From: Batillaria attramentaria
Taxonomy: Eukaryota > Mollusca > Gastropoda > Batillariidae
Direction: 5' to 3'
Length of the DNA: 64,000 nucleotides
Assembly (NCBI GenBank): GCA_018292915.2
Contig: JACVVK020000001.1
Coordinates: 2,425,001-2,489,000 of the forward strand
The notes below the pieces were generated by a model, which worked only from the letters and a program-made list of their open reading frames with translations, did not search any database and had not been told where the DNA came from. The number at the start of each line of letters is the position of its first letter. The first letter of the stretch is position 1. The position numbers and the translations under genes are program-made. Positions 54,658-63,800 of this stretch are shown here, in pieces.

Positions 54658-54812
54658 GTCGTATTCCTATAATATCAGAGGCTACAAAGTCACGAAACCG
54701 GTTGCAATGGCCAAATGAAAACATCCATCTATCTGGCAAACAGCCTTAGAACTTCGAAAGAGGCAGTTGTCCATCTCAGCGGCGTTACGAACGTAGAGGC
54801 TTTAAACTTTTT
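54658..54812 (+). repeat. Dispersed repeat H, copy 1
   Basis: GTCGTATTCCTATAATATCA, GCTACAAAGTCACGAAACC, GAAAACATCCATCTATCTGG, AAACAGCCTTAGAACTTCG, AGCGGCGTTACGAACGTAGA. Collinear with 61446-61605 and more weakly with 63343-63472. Class unknown. Confidence 0.7.
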
Positions 54813-54813
54813 T

Positions 54814-55240
54814 TCACACACAGTCCATAGTCTTCTGTCACCGAAGGATGGGGGGTGTTGTGATGTTTTTACTATTTTGTACTATTCTTTTCTGTTCTTT
54901 TCTCCCCCACTTTTTGTTTCACACACAGTCCATGGTCTTTTCTGTTCTTTTCTCCCCCACTTTTTTTCACACACAGTCCATGGTCTTTTCTGTTCTTTTC
55001 TCCCCCACTTTTTGTTTCACACACAGTCCATGGTCTTTTCTGTTCTTTTCTCCCCCACTTTTTTTCACACACAGTCCATGGTCTTTTCTGTTCTTTTCTC
55101 CCCCACTTTTTGTTTCACACACAGTCCATGGTCTTTTCTGTTCTTTTCTCCCCCACTTTTTTTCACACACAGTCCATGGTCTTCTGTCACCAAAGTATGG
55201 GTGTTGTGATGTTTTTACTATTGTTTTCTGGTCCTTTTCT
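54814..55240 (+). repeat. Tandem array with alternating 49/50-bp units
   Basis: CACACACAGTCCATGGTCTT TTCTGTTCTTTTCTCCCCCACTTTTT recurs near 54919, 54968, 55018, 55067, 55116 and 55165. Spacers of GTTT and TTT alternate, making a 99-bp higher-order unit. The ends (54814-54900 and 55165-55240) share a longer CTTCTGTCACCGAAG...GTGTTGTGATGTTTTTAC segment. Confidence 0.9.
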
Positions 55241-55354
55241 CACCCACCGTTTTATTTTATTTTATTTACTCATATTTTAATATATATATATTTTATTTTT
55301 TTTCCCGCGCCGTGTATGTCAGTATGTCAGCAGAGTTACCTTTTGTTTGTTGAA

Positions 55355-55615
55355 GTTATGTCCCATTTGTTTCAGTGTGTCCTGAGGAAGGCGAAAGCCG
55401 AAACGTTGACCCGTGCCGTCCTTTGTGAAAGTTAAGTGGTGTCTGTCCCGTTTATGTCGCTTTATGTCCCATTTGTTTCAGTGTGTCCTGAGGAAAGTGA
55501 AAGCCGAAACGTTGACCCGTGCCGTCCTTTGTGAAAGTTAAGTGGTTTCTGTCCCCTTTTTTGTCGCTTTTATTTGCTTAACTTGTAACCACTTCGCAGT
55601 CATTACCGTTTCCTA
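55355..55615 (+). repeat. Tandem 106-bp copies of the palindrome repeat
   Basis: CCTGAGGAAGGCGAAAGCC starts at 55381, and a variant with AAGTGAAAGCC at 55487. Each is followed by GAAACGTTGACCCGTGCC and TCCTTTGTGAAAGTTAAG, then the AACTTGTAACCACTTCGCAG end also seen at 4960-4990. Direct tandem arrangement here versus head-to-head at 4748-4952. Penelope-like elements are known for partial tandem and inverted copies; no reverse transcriptase is nearby. Confidence 0.75.
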
Positions 55616-55619
55616 TTTA

Positions 55620-56485
55620 AACTTCCCAGCCAAATGATCAGACATGGAAGTATCTGCGGCGTAAACAAACTCTGCGTGAAGCCAGGATACGAGGGGCTCC
55701 GGGACAAAACAAAACGTGAAGCCGTGAGTGCCGGTCAATTAATTAACTATGGCACCGCTTGCTCTCGTGCAGGGACGGATGACTTAATTAATTAATTAAT
55801 TCATTAATCGGAGTGCTCATTCCGTACTTTATAAGGCTAAGCCCCAAGCTAGGTGTACACGATTTCAACCAGACAATATTCATCAGAATGCTTGTAGTCA
55901 TGGGTTAACAGAAGTCGGTTAGCAAAATCTCTCTCTCTCTCTCTCTCGCTCTCTCTCTCTCGTTCGCATCCCGGCTGGGGCCAAACATTTGTGCTGGCCT
56001 TTTCATCGTTGCCCCGTCTTTGATATCACCCGTATGTGGTGGAGAAGGACGTTAAACCCCCAGACACCCACTCACCCACCCTCTCTCTCTCTCTCTCTCT
56101 CCGCCAGTAAACATTGCAGTGGCCATTTCGTAAGTGAGCAGACTACGACCAGGCTAGATGCTATACCATTTCAATCAGACGACACTTATACTAAGTCCGT
56201 GCTTGTAGTCAGTCAGGGGTTATCAAAAGTCGGTTTGCAGATGTTCGCACACGCAACTGCTCCATGTCTGTGTCTGTGTCTGTCTGTGTCTGTCTGTCTT
56301 ACAATCTGTCTCTGTCTGTCTGTCTGCCTGTCTGCCTGTCTCTCTCTTTTACGTATGTTCGATCATTTTTGGCTTTTTTTGTTTATTTGTTTGTTTTTCA
56401 AAACTGACGGCAAGTTTGAAAATTGGCTGCAAGACCAAAACTTCCAAAACTTCCACCGTTTTCATATAAAGTTATTTCAATTTCA

Positions 56486-56574
<89 letters not shown>

Positions 56575-56731
56575 CAATTATCCACCAGTAAACATTACAG
56601 TACTCAATTTCCTAATTAATAAGAACGCTGCAACCATGCCGGCCATACGTTTTCAGCCAGACAATGCTTATCAGAGCGCTTGTACATGTAGTTAATGGTT
56701 AACAACCGTCGGCGGCTTGAACACACAAGTG

Positions 56732-56768
<37 letters not shown>

Positions 56769-56810
56769 CACGGGTAAACACTACGGTTGTCAGGCTGCCA
56801 ATTATATAGA
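55620..56810 (+). repeat. Degenerate tandem array with (CT)n at unit ends
   Basis: At least three units share GTAAACATT(G/A)CAGT, ACCAT(T/G)...CA(A/G)(T/C)CAGAC(A/G)A, GCTTGTAGTCA/GCTTGTACATG and GTTA(A/T)CA(A/G)(A/C)(A/C)GTCGG. They occur at about 55850-55960, 56105-56345 and 56580-56762, with a fourth start at 56766. Each unit runs into (CT)n, (GTCT)n or (CT)n-(CA)n. 55620-55840 is unrelated unique sequence with (TTAA)n-like AATTAATTAATTAATT. Confidence 0.7.
55962..56083 (+). mobile_element. SINE A copy truncated at box B inside (CT)n
   Basis: Begins GTTCGCATCCCGGCTGGGGC, lacking the first half of the head, and continues with a near-consensus body and tail. (CT)n flanks both sides, consistent with insertion into a CT microsatellite. 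Confidence 0.9.
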
Positions 56811-56931
56811 GTACTTGCATCTGTACTTACATCTGTAGAGTACTTAGCATCGGTGTGTATGGGGAGAGGGGTAGTAGACTGAGGAACTCAGAAAAGGGAA
56901 TGGGGATGGGCTGGGTGGGGTTAATGGGTGG

Positions 56932-57099
56932 GTGGGTGGTTGTTTGGGAGTTTAACGTCCTTTTCCACCACGTAAGGGTGATATCAAAGACGGGTCAACG
57001 AGAAAAAGGCCAGTACAAATAGTTGGCCCCACTGAGCCAGGATTCGAACTCGCGACCCGAGAGTCCAACGGTCTACCATTCGGCTATCCCGGCTCCCCC
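56932..57099 (-). mobile_element. SINE A copy, diverged subgroup
   Basis: Complete minus copy with GAGAAAAAGGCCAG and CACGTAAGGGTGATATCAAA variants. The head on plus ends TTCGGCTATCCCGGCTCCCC. About 13 bp of the anticodon region are missing. Confidence 0.88.
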
Positions 57100-57125
57100 A
57101 GGGAAGATGAAGGGAGTAGCAGGGA

Positions 57126-57298
57126 GGGTGGGTGGGCGTTTGGGAATTTAACGTCCTTTTCCACCACGTATGGGTGATACCAAAGACGGAGCAACGAGAA
57201 AAAGGCCAGCACAAATATGTGGCTCCAGCCGAGATTCGAACTCTCGACCCGAGCACTGGGAGTCCAACGCTCTACCATTCGGCTATCCTGGCTCCCCC
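57126..57298 (-). mobile_element. SINE A copy with perfect 12-bp TSD
   Basis: Complete minus copy of the same GAGAAAAAGGCCAGCAC subgroup as its left neighbour. GAGTAGCAGGGA lies at 57114-57125 and 57299-57310. Confidence 0.93.
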
Positions 57299-57363
57299 GA
57301 GTAGCAGGGAAAGATGGTCAATGGTCAATGAAGTCCAGCGACCATACCGGCCAATCCAATTTA

Positions 57364-57425
57364 CTGCCCCGTCTTTCATATCACCCGTAAGTGGTAGAAA
57401 ATGACGCAAAACTCCTAAACATCCA
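57364..57425 (+). mobile_element. SINE A 3' fragment with TSD
   Basis: Only CTGCCCCGTCTTTCATATCA to the tail is present. CCAATCCAATTTA (57351-57363) and CCAATCCAGTTTA (57426-57438) differ at one base. Another integration-time 5' truncation. Confidence 0.82.
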
Positions 57426-57439
57426 CCAATCCAGTTTAC

Positions 57440-58049
57440 ATCACTTAGATGTTAGTCGGCAATCCGGCGCCCTCCCTCCATCCCCCTCATCCCCCCCCCC
57501 ATTCCCCCTCCCCCTGCCTCAATATTTAATCGCCTCTCATCGCTGTTAGAGTGGGCGGGTATTTAAGCTGGGATTGAGTTAAGTAGCTGGCATGCTCACA
57601 GAGCTGTGCGGGACACGGCCGGTGCCTGACTCGCGCTCGAGAGGATTTCAGGCTGAAAATTCTTTACACAATCGTACCACTGACTGGAGTGCGTTATAAC
57701 ATATCGACTTAAAGTACGATGGCTTTTACGAGAAGTGCTATCTACCAGTCTAATCAATGAATCTGAGCGCACGATGGGGATGGGCGGGAGGGGGGAGGGG
57801 GCGATGGGGGTGGAGGGGGGAGGGGGGGTGGAGTCAGAGCGTGCAGTGATCAAGACAGGAGCATTGACAACCCTAACCAGCTCATGCTTCAGCCCGAAAA
57901 GTCCACTCATATCTGAGTTGGCCTGCGTGCTGTTCCTAACCTGTGCCGTGTGCGCAAAAAAAAAAAAAAAAAAAAAGCACGTCAGTGATTTCTCGGGCTA
58001 AAGTGTAGACTGCAACGCTTTGCCATTTCGACCGGCTGTTGGCCGACCT
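57440..58049. other. Unique sequence
   Basis: C-rich 57470-57515, G-rich 57778-57832, A run 57957-57977. A repeat-free stretch lies at 57520-57770. 58050-58080 (AGAAAAAGAGTCAAAAAACA) resembles the core of repeat F. Confidence 0.4.
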
Positions 58050-58082
58050 CTAAACAGAAAAAGAGTCAAAAAACATGGGATA

Positions 58083-58465
58083 CGGTCGGTGGTCTAGTGG
58101 TTAAGAGACCAGTGCGAGAGGTCGGGGGTTCGAGTCCCACTCGGGGCAAAGAATTTTTCCTTCTCGTTTGTGGCACTCTTCATTCGGGCCGATCGTCGGG
58201 GGTTCTCTCCGGGTACTCAGGCTTTCTGCCCCTCTACTTTGGAAATGTTCAGCCCATCAAGTCTGAAAAATAAATGCAGTTCTAAATTCCGAAATATAAA
58301 TAGCTGAGCTGACCCTTCGCACCACGTGATTGTAATGTGTTTATCCCCAGTGTGTGAGAGAATGCGTGTGATTCACGTGAGCGTGAGTGTTGGGTTCAGT
58401 TCGCGGCGCTTTGAGCCGATTCATGAAATTGGGTAAAGCGCCTATACACAGCCTATTATACTCGT
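58083..58465 (+). mobile_element. SINE C, full-length reference copy
   Basis: tRNA-like head GGTCGGTGGTCTAGTGGTTA with box B GGGGGTTCGAGTCCCACTCG. The body has GGGTTCTCTCCGGGTACTCA, GCTGAGCTGACCCTTCGCAC and GAATGCGTGTGATTCACG. The 3' end is GCGCTTTGAGCCGATTCATG AAATTGGGTAAAGCGCC TATAC. The paired GCGC...GCGCC with TATA and downstream ATT is the same layout as the LINE tails here. Confidence 0.92.
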
Positions 58466-58858
58466 GCTTGGCACGAGATATGCTAAAATGTACGAGCAAA
58501 TGGAGGTACAGATGATAAAAGCATCATCAATGGTGGTCTACGGCCCATCTATAAACCTTTTTGATGTGTGAAAGCAAACCGAGGTCGGACAGAGAAACTG
58601 TGCCGCCCCGCTTCTCAGTGCAGTCACCGATCAAAACTTATTGGCAGTCAGGCAGAAAACTATTGATGAGCGAAATACACCTACAATCGCTGGCTGACTG
58701 ACTGATGCGAGGGGGCGATTAGTTTCATGTCGGTGGAGCGGAAGCAATGCATGTAATATGCATGCAGGTGACCGCCGGCTGACAAAGTGGGCAATTACAG
58801 CTCTACTTAACCTGCGCTCTTAAGCCCCGCGTGCAGCTTGCACGCGCACTGAACCGCA
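58466..58858. other. Unique sequence, candidate regulatory island
   Basis: Includes GCAATGCATGTAATATGCAT, with an ATGCAT-rich palindromic core near 58745-58765 (octamer/POU-like), and TGGGCAATTACAGCTC. Repeat-free. Function not demonstrated. Confidence 0.3.
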
Positions 58859-59162
58859 CTCACGGACCGGTGTTGGCGAAATTTGTGGTACTCCTGTATG
58901 AGCCCCCAGCTGTTTTTTTTTGTTTTTTTTTGTGCATCGTGCAGATTTAATTGGTGGTGGTGGTGGTGGTGGTGGTGGTGGTGTGTGTTTGTGTGGGTGG
59001 GTGGAGGGTGGAGAGTGGGGAGGGGGGGTGTGTAACGTCCTTTCTAGCACATAGCGAAGGAAACTGAAGCGCGCGCAAATATTTGGCTCACAGCCAGGAT
59101 TTGAACTTACGACCCGAGCATTGAAAATCCAGCGCTGTACCATTCGGCTATCCCGGCTTCCC

Positions 59163-59163
<1 letters not shown>
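58859..59163 (-). mobile_element. SINE A-prime composite, copy 2
   Basis: Complete minus head (TATCCCGGCTTCCC on plus), variant tail TAACGTCCTTTCTAGCACAT, (GGT)n and then the extra block CACGGACCGGTGTTGG / GTGGTACTCCTGTATGAGCC shared with 16531-16792. The shared region exceeds the SINE by about 90 bp. Confidence 0.78.
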
Positions 59164-59215
<52 letters not shown>

Positions 59216-59223
59216 GGGGGGTG

Positions 59224-59265
<42 letters not shown>

Positions 59266-59345
59266 CAGAGAGAGACAAAGACAGGCAGACAGGCAGACAA
59301 AGACAGGCAGACAAAGACAGACACAGACAAAGACAGACAGACAGA
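59164..59345. repeat. (CA)n, (GA)n and (GACA)n cluster
   Basis: (CA)n 59164-59212, (GA)n 59226-59258, then GACAGGCA/GACAAAGACAG repeats to 59345. Confidence 0.93.
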
Positions 59346-60103
59346 CAGCCTCAACTAGCTTTCGAAATTAGTGCATGCAAGGTTACCAAAATGCCATCTT
59401 TGAACATACAACGGTTCTCGTACATTTCTTATGCTGGCTGAAAAGGAACGTATCCTGAGTCAAAACTCAAATTCCTACCAGAAGAATAAGTCCACCATCA
59501 GGAAGATGTTCAAAATCTACCAAGCCTTTGTTCGTTCTCTAACTGCGCTTGGACAGACCAACAAAAGCCGGTTATCAAGTGGACAGCAATAGCAAACCTC
59601 ATGGATAAGATTCCATCGGGCGTTCTCAAAAAGATGCACCGGAAGTTGCTGTCACGGCATCTAGGGCGACCCCTGGTGGCCGAGAGTTGAGTTGGACACG
59701 CACGCCATGCGACCTTGTGTCCTGGAAGTCTGGATCCACGAAAACACTGCGGTATGAGGTACTATTGATAGCTTTAAAACGTGCCTCTCACTTCCAGAAA
59801 CACGCAAACTGAGCGAGAGGATGTTTAAAGAATGTCTTACATAATATATTGTTCTCCAAGGCGTCAGTTTTGCTGATTGCCTAGCTTAATCGAGATATAA
59901 TTTGTTTTGGGGTTGCTATCACGTACAGGTAATTCGGAACAAAAGTACCTCAACAAAGACGGAACAATCCAGAAAAGCCAGCAGAGATATTTGGCTCCAA
60001 GGGGTCGATTATTCAAGGGAAGAGTTAAGTAAATCATAGACGGCGCAGTTTCATGTACCTTAGTCTCTGTTTATGCAACTCTTTCTAATCTTTTAGTCTC
60101 AGT
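59346..60103. other. Unique sequence, one weak SINE A scrap
   Basis: 59955-59998 (AAAAGCCAGCAGAGATATTT GGCTCCA) recalls the minus SINE A body. Otherwise unrecognised. TAGTCTCAGTTCAGTCATGG at about 60093-60112 and nearby TAGTCTC phrases resemble the outer element at 61985-62705. Confidence 0.35.
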
Positions 60104-60116
60104 TCAGTCATGGTAA

Positions 60117-60294
60117 GGGGAGCCGGGATGGTCGAATGGTAGAGCGTTGGACTTCTAATGCTCGGGTCGTGAGTTCGATCCCGGCTGGGGCCAAATAATA
60201 TTGTGCTGGCTTTTTCATCGTTGCCCCGTCTTTGATATCACCCTATGTGGTGGAAAAGGACGTTAAACCCCCAAACACCCACCCACCCACCCAC
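60117..60294 (+). mobile_element. SINE A copy with perfect 13-bp TSD
   Basis: Near-consensus copy with the box B variant GAGTTCGATCCCGGC. TCAGTCATGGTAA lies at 60104-60116 and 60295-60307. The tail has expanded CCCA units. Confidence 0.96.
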
Positions 60295-60363
60295 TCAGTC
60301 ATGGTAAATAGTCTCTGACTTGTTTCCTCTATAGTTTCTCTTCATGAAGTCTGTGGAGTTTCA

Positions 60364-60533
60364 GGGTGGGTGGGCGTTTTGAAGTTTGACGTCCTTTTTC
60401 ACCATGTATGGGTGAAATAAAAAACTGGGCAACGCGGAAAAGGCCAGCACAAATATTTGGCCCCAGCCTGGATTCGAACCCACGACCCGAGCATTGAGAG
60501 GCCAACACTCTACCACTCGGCTATGCCACAGGC
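60364..60533 (-). mobile_element. SINE A copy, diverged
   Basis: Minus copy with variants TTTGACGTCCTTTTTCACCA and GGATTCGAACCCACGACCCG. The head on plus ends CTCGGCTATGCC. An adjacent 23-base match to MITE E (GCTGGCACTCAGCCAACAGA) follows at about 60533-60555. Confidence 0.82.
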
Positions 60534-61025
60534 TGGCACTCAGCCAACAGAAGACTAAAGGCAAAACGAAAAACAGAGCATCTGTTGCTGACGCTGTGTT
60601 GCCAGAAGAGTTCCGGGCCGTTTCATTTCAAATTCGTGCGGCAGCAGCAGACGTCATTGTGTTGCATTCAGAACTCTGCTTATCAGCATGATGAACTATT
60701 TCGAGGGTACACCCGCACTCTTAACTGATCCAAAAACAAGACTCAGTTCAGTTCACGACTCAGCCCAGCAAAAGTTCACGTGCTGGCTGGTGCGCAGCAC
60801 GCATGCCACCTCAGGTTTCAGGTGAATGTGTCGGGCTGAGGTTTGAACTGTTCTCTGGAGCCTCGTGATATTGGGATAAGCGGGTGTACAGTCAGCGTCC
60901 GAAAAGTAGAGCACAATTGACTCTCAGGTCGATACACTATAGCAGACTGTGACTGACATACTGCACAAAGGAAGTCAAGAAAAGAAAGCTTCAGTCGACT
61001 CGTGACGCCAAGTACGTGCTAAAAT

Positions 61026-61101
<76 letters not shown>

Positions 61102-61445
61102 CTGTTGCTCGTTGGACTGTCAGAGGTTTCATAGGTGGTTGCGCTTCCCTGTGTATAGATTAGGCATACGAGTATGTTGTACATATATCTTTTATCGTAT
61201 CTTTCTGTCTGTAATTATGCGATCTTGGTTTGTTTGATCTTTTTTGTATCCCCCATACCCCAAAAGGTGAAAAAGGACAATAAAATCTTAAAATCTTGAA
61301 AATCTTGTAGTGTACCGCATTCTAAGCAGACAACGTCATGAGTTTGGGCTGTGGGCTGAGGATTACCCAGACGGCACAGACTGGTAGCTATTTATAGAAG
61401 TTTTGTCGAGTCCCAGTCCGTTCAGGAATAGACCGCAGGCTCAAA
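60534..61445. other. Unique sequence, (GT)n and a LINE-like tail
   Basis: (GT)n at 61026-61097. 61240-61310 reads CCCAAAAGGTGAAAAAGGAC AATAAAATCTTAAAATCTTG, a probable non-LTR 3' end with an AATAAA signal and repeated AATCTTG tail. No gene. Confidence 0.45.
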
Positions 61446-61605
61446 GAAAGTCGTATTTCTCTAATATCAGAAGCCACAAAGTCACGAGAAGAGTCGTAAG
61501 GACCAAAATGAAACATCCCTCTATCCGGTAAACAACCTCAGCGCTTCGAAAGTGACAGTTTTTCCATCCGAGCGGCGTTACGCCCGTAGAGGTTTTAAGT
61601 CTCTG
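61446..61605 (+). repeat. Dispersed repeat H, copy 2
   Basis: GTCGTATTTCTCTAATATCA, GCCACAAAGTCACGAGAAG, GAAACATCCCTCTATCCGG, AAACAACCTCAGCGCTTCG, AGCGGCGTTACGCCCGTAGA. Collinear with 54658-54812. Confidence 0.7.
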
Positions 61606-61984
61606 GTGCGTAAACAACGCCATAAATTGACACGGGAAGTAACAAAACATGTCTGTGTCCCCTTTGTAAAAAAAGATGGCGTCAGTACTCGCATCTCCAA
61701 CTGTAGGTGACTTTTTGTTTTTGAAACGGAAAGTTTGACGGGATATAAACTTGGTGGTGTTTTGTCTTGTTTTGTTTTGTTTCGACACTGAAATAGTGTA
61801 GAGACGACTAAAGGGTGTAAATTACAGAGAAATAAGAGCACTTTGCGCTCCGACAGCTTGGCGCAGAGTTGAAATGCTCTCAGAGCTCCGGTTGGACAGG
61901 CTGTAAGTTAAACCGGATTAACTGTGTAAACGACTGCACGAGGAACAGTTATAAACTCACCCCGACATGAGTAATAGACACGAG
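61606..61984. other. Unique sequence, nothing recognised
   Basis: Minus frames here (up to 115 codons) have mixed composition but no motif and include repeat H; not supported. Confidence 0.3.
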
Positions 61985-62705
61985 GATCAGGGGCCTGATG
62001 CATGAGACTTAGCTCTAGTCTCGGACTTATTACGTCGGGGACTATCATTGGCGTTTTGTCCCCGAAATAGTCTGGCCCCGTTTACATTAGCTTAAAATAG
62101 CGCCCTGAGAGCGCTCTGAGAGCGCCCTGTCGCGTTTACACTTGGACAAACCGCTCCGAAAGCGCACCGCTCTCAGACTATCTACAGTGGGTAGTCTGAG
62201 GGCGCTCTAGCTTAGGGCGCTTTCGTCACGTCACGTGGGGCCCTGTGTCACCGTAGCAACAGGCCATTTTTGCAAATGGCGAAAGATCGGTGTTTTTTTG
62301 TTGTTTTTTTCTGCCAGGTATACAAAAACACGTGCTTTCTGGGCGCTGCCAGCTTGTATATGTCACATTCCTCGAGAGCACGTGACATATCAGCTCCCCT
62401 TCCACGATTGTATGATGTAAACGCCGTGGAGCGCTCTCAGTACGGTGCGCTTTAGGGGCGCCCTCAGAGCGCTCTGTAATGTAAACGGGGCCTCCTTAGT
62501 CTGCACCCCGTACAAATCAGTCTAGAGTTTAACCCGAAGAATCACGTGCTGTATGGTGCACAGCATGGTGTAGGGACAGCACGCAATATCCACAGGCTTG
62601 AGGAGATTGACGGTTTGGGCTGAAGCATGAGCTGTAACCGTTTAGTCTCAGCTTTAGTTAAGCTACTCTCGGACTTACCACTAGTCTCTCTTCACGCATC
62701 AAGTC
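61985..62705. mobile_element. Possible outer DNA element hosting a MITE
   Basis: The left boundary GGGGCCTGATGCATGAGACT TAGCTCTAGTCTCGGACTTA and the right boundary, whose reverse complement begins GGACTTGATGCGTGA and contains GTAAGTCCGAGAGTAG, share GATGC(A/G)TGA and GACTA/GTCC(G)AG phrases. That would be a loose inverted repeat around 300 bp of sequence once the inner MITE is removed. TIR quality is poor and no TSD is evident. Confidence 0.35.
62074..62492. mobile_element. MITE with GGCCCCGTTTACATTA TIRs
   Basis: 419 bp with perfect 16-bp inverted ends. Subterminal repeats GAGCGCTCTGAG(A/G)GCGCC occur on both sides, several times at the left. No coding capacity. TAGTCT occurs just left (62068-62073) and a few bases right of the element, but a clean TSD is not resolved, so the superfamily is open. 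Confidence 0.8.
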
Positions 62706-63040
62706 CGACACTAGCGTAATAATTTAAAGTCTCAGTACAGTCAGGCATACAACTTTTGGACAAATCGCCGAATGCGATTAATCCGTGCATCAGAATCGGA
62801 CGCTTGGGCCCGGACACAATATAGCATCTGAAAGCATTGTGACTCGTGTTGGCGTACATGTTGTAGGTTTTGAGTAGGTAGAAGCGTACGTACCGCGTAT
62901 TAAATGGGCAGAAGACGTTACCTGGTTGCGGACTGAACACCAACAAGACAGCGCTGACCGGTGGCTATTTTTAGCGACTTGGTCGTGTCGACGTGCAGTA
63001 CAGGTACAAAAGCTTAAGGCCACAGTCATATTCCCTGGGG
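62706..63040. other. Unique sequence, nothing recognised
   Basis: No repeat or RNA signal seen. Confidence 0.35.
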
Positions 63041-63342
63041 GGAGTTGGTGGCTCAACGGTTTGAGCGTTGGACTCGAGATCGAAAGGTCCTGGGTTCGAA
63101 TCCCGGCAGGGCCAATATTTGTACACTCCTTTTTCACGTTGCCCCGCTTCCACTGACTGAGCTGGATCTGTTTGTATAACTTGTCCAATACAGTCGATCT
63201 TGCGGTCTGACTGAATTGAATAAGTGTTCATCTGGATTGTACAGTTAGGGTAGCTATCCCCATCCCCCATAACTTGCCCCCTAGGGCCGTCTGCAATCAC
63301 CTCGTTGTGGCGTGGACGATAAACCCCAGCTAAACAACCAGT
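63041..63342 (+). mobile_element. SINE D, full-length copy
   Basis: tRNA-like head GGGGGGAGTTGGTGGCTCAA with box A (GTGGCTCAACGGTTTGAGCG), an anticodon-like GGACTCGAGATC, and box B GGGTTCGAATCCCGGC. The body runs to GTGGCGTGGACGATAAACC. The 3' half recurs at 18475-18645, confirming a dispersed family. No clear TSD. Confidence 0.85.
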
Positions 63343-63472
63343 CATATTCCTCTACCAGTCAAAGTCACGAAAGTCACGAAAATGGTCGCAATGGCCAATA
63401 GGAACATCTTAAGTAAACAGCCTTGGAGCATGTTTCACCCCTTCATACCTCATTACGAATAGAGGAGTACCC
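63343..63472 (+). repeat. Dispersed repeat H, copy 3 (diverged)
   Basis: GTCATATTCCTCTACCAGTC, AAGTCACGAAAATGG, CGCAATGGCCAATAGGAACA, AAACAGCCTTGGAGCA match copy 1, with indels. Confidence 0.55.
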
Positions 63473-63473
63473 A

Positions 63474-63800
63474 TAATAATAATACATTATACTTATAATA
63501 TATAAGGCGCCCGTCTCTGAAGGACAGACTCGGAGCGCACCTCCCCCCCCCCCACACACACACACACACAACACACACACACACACACACACATGGACAG
63601 AGGGTCCCAGTTATCTATGGAAAGCCTGACGGAACAGGTATGTTTTGAGTTGTGATTTAAAGGCTAACAGTGTGGGGACATCACGGAGCGCAGACACGTA
63701 TGTCCTATTCCTAGTCTCTCTCCATGCATCGGGCCCGAGACACCGGAGTACCAACAGGCTCAAAACACGCTCAGGGGAACAACAGACAAAAAACAAAAAA
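63474..63800 (-). mobile_element. 5'-truncated LINE stub with RT C-terminus
   Basis: The minus frame ends FKSQLKTYLFRQAFHR, preceded by TYVSALRDVPTLLA: the RT C-terminal block of CR1/L2/Jockey-like elements. The 3'UTR contains (GT)n (63550-63595 on plus as CA), then GTGCGCTCCGAGTCTGTC, GGGCGCCTTATATATTATAA and (ATT)n at 63476-63488. Architecture is identical to 9857-10096. Confidence 0.85.

Noticed and set aside
54715..55435. 195- and 164-codon plus frames with HTQSMVFSVLF repeats
   Set aside because: They follow the 49/50-bp tandem array; the second half enters the palindrome-type repeat. No independent coding signal.
61441..61788. 115-codon minus frame as a gene
   Set aside because: Half lies in dispersed repeat H; no recognisable domain or start context.
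62066..62500. 6-8 bp TSD (TAGTCT) for the GGCCCCG MITE
   Set aside because: The right-hand TAGTCT is not adjacent to the element end; the spacing makes it an unreliable duplication.
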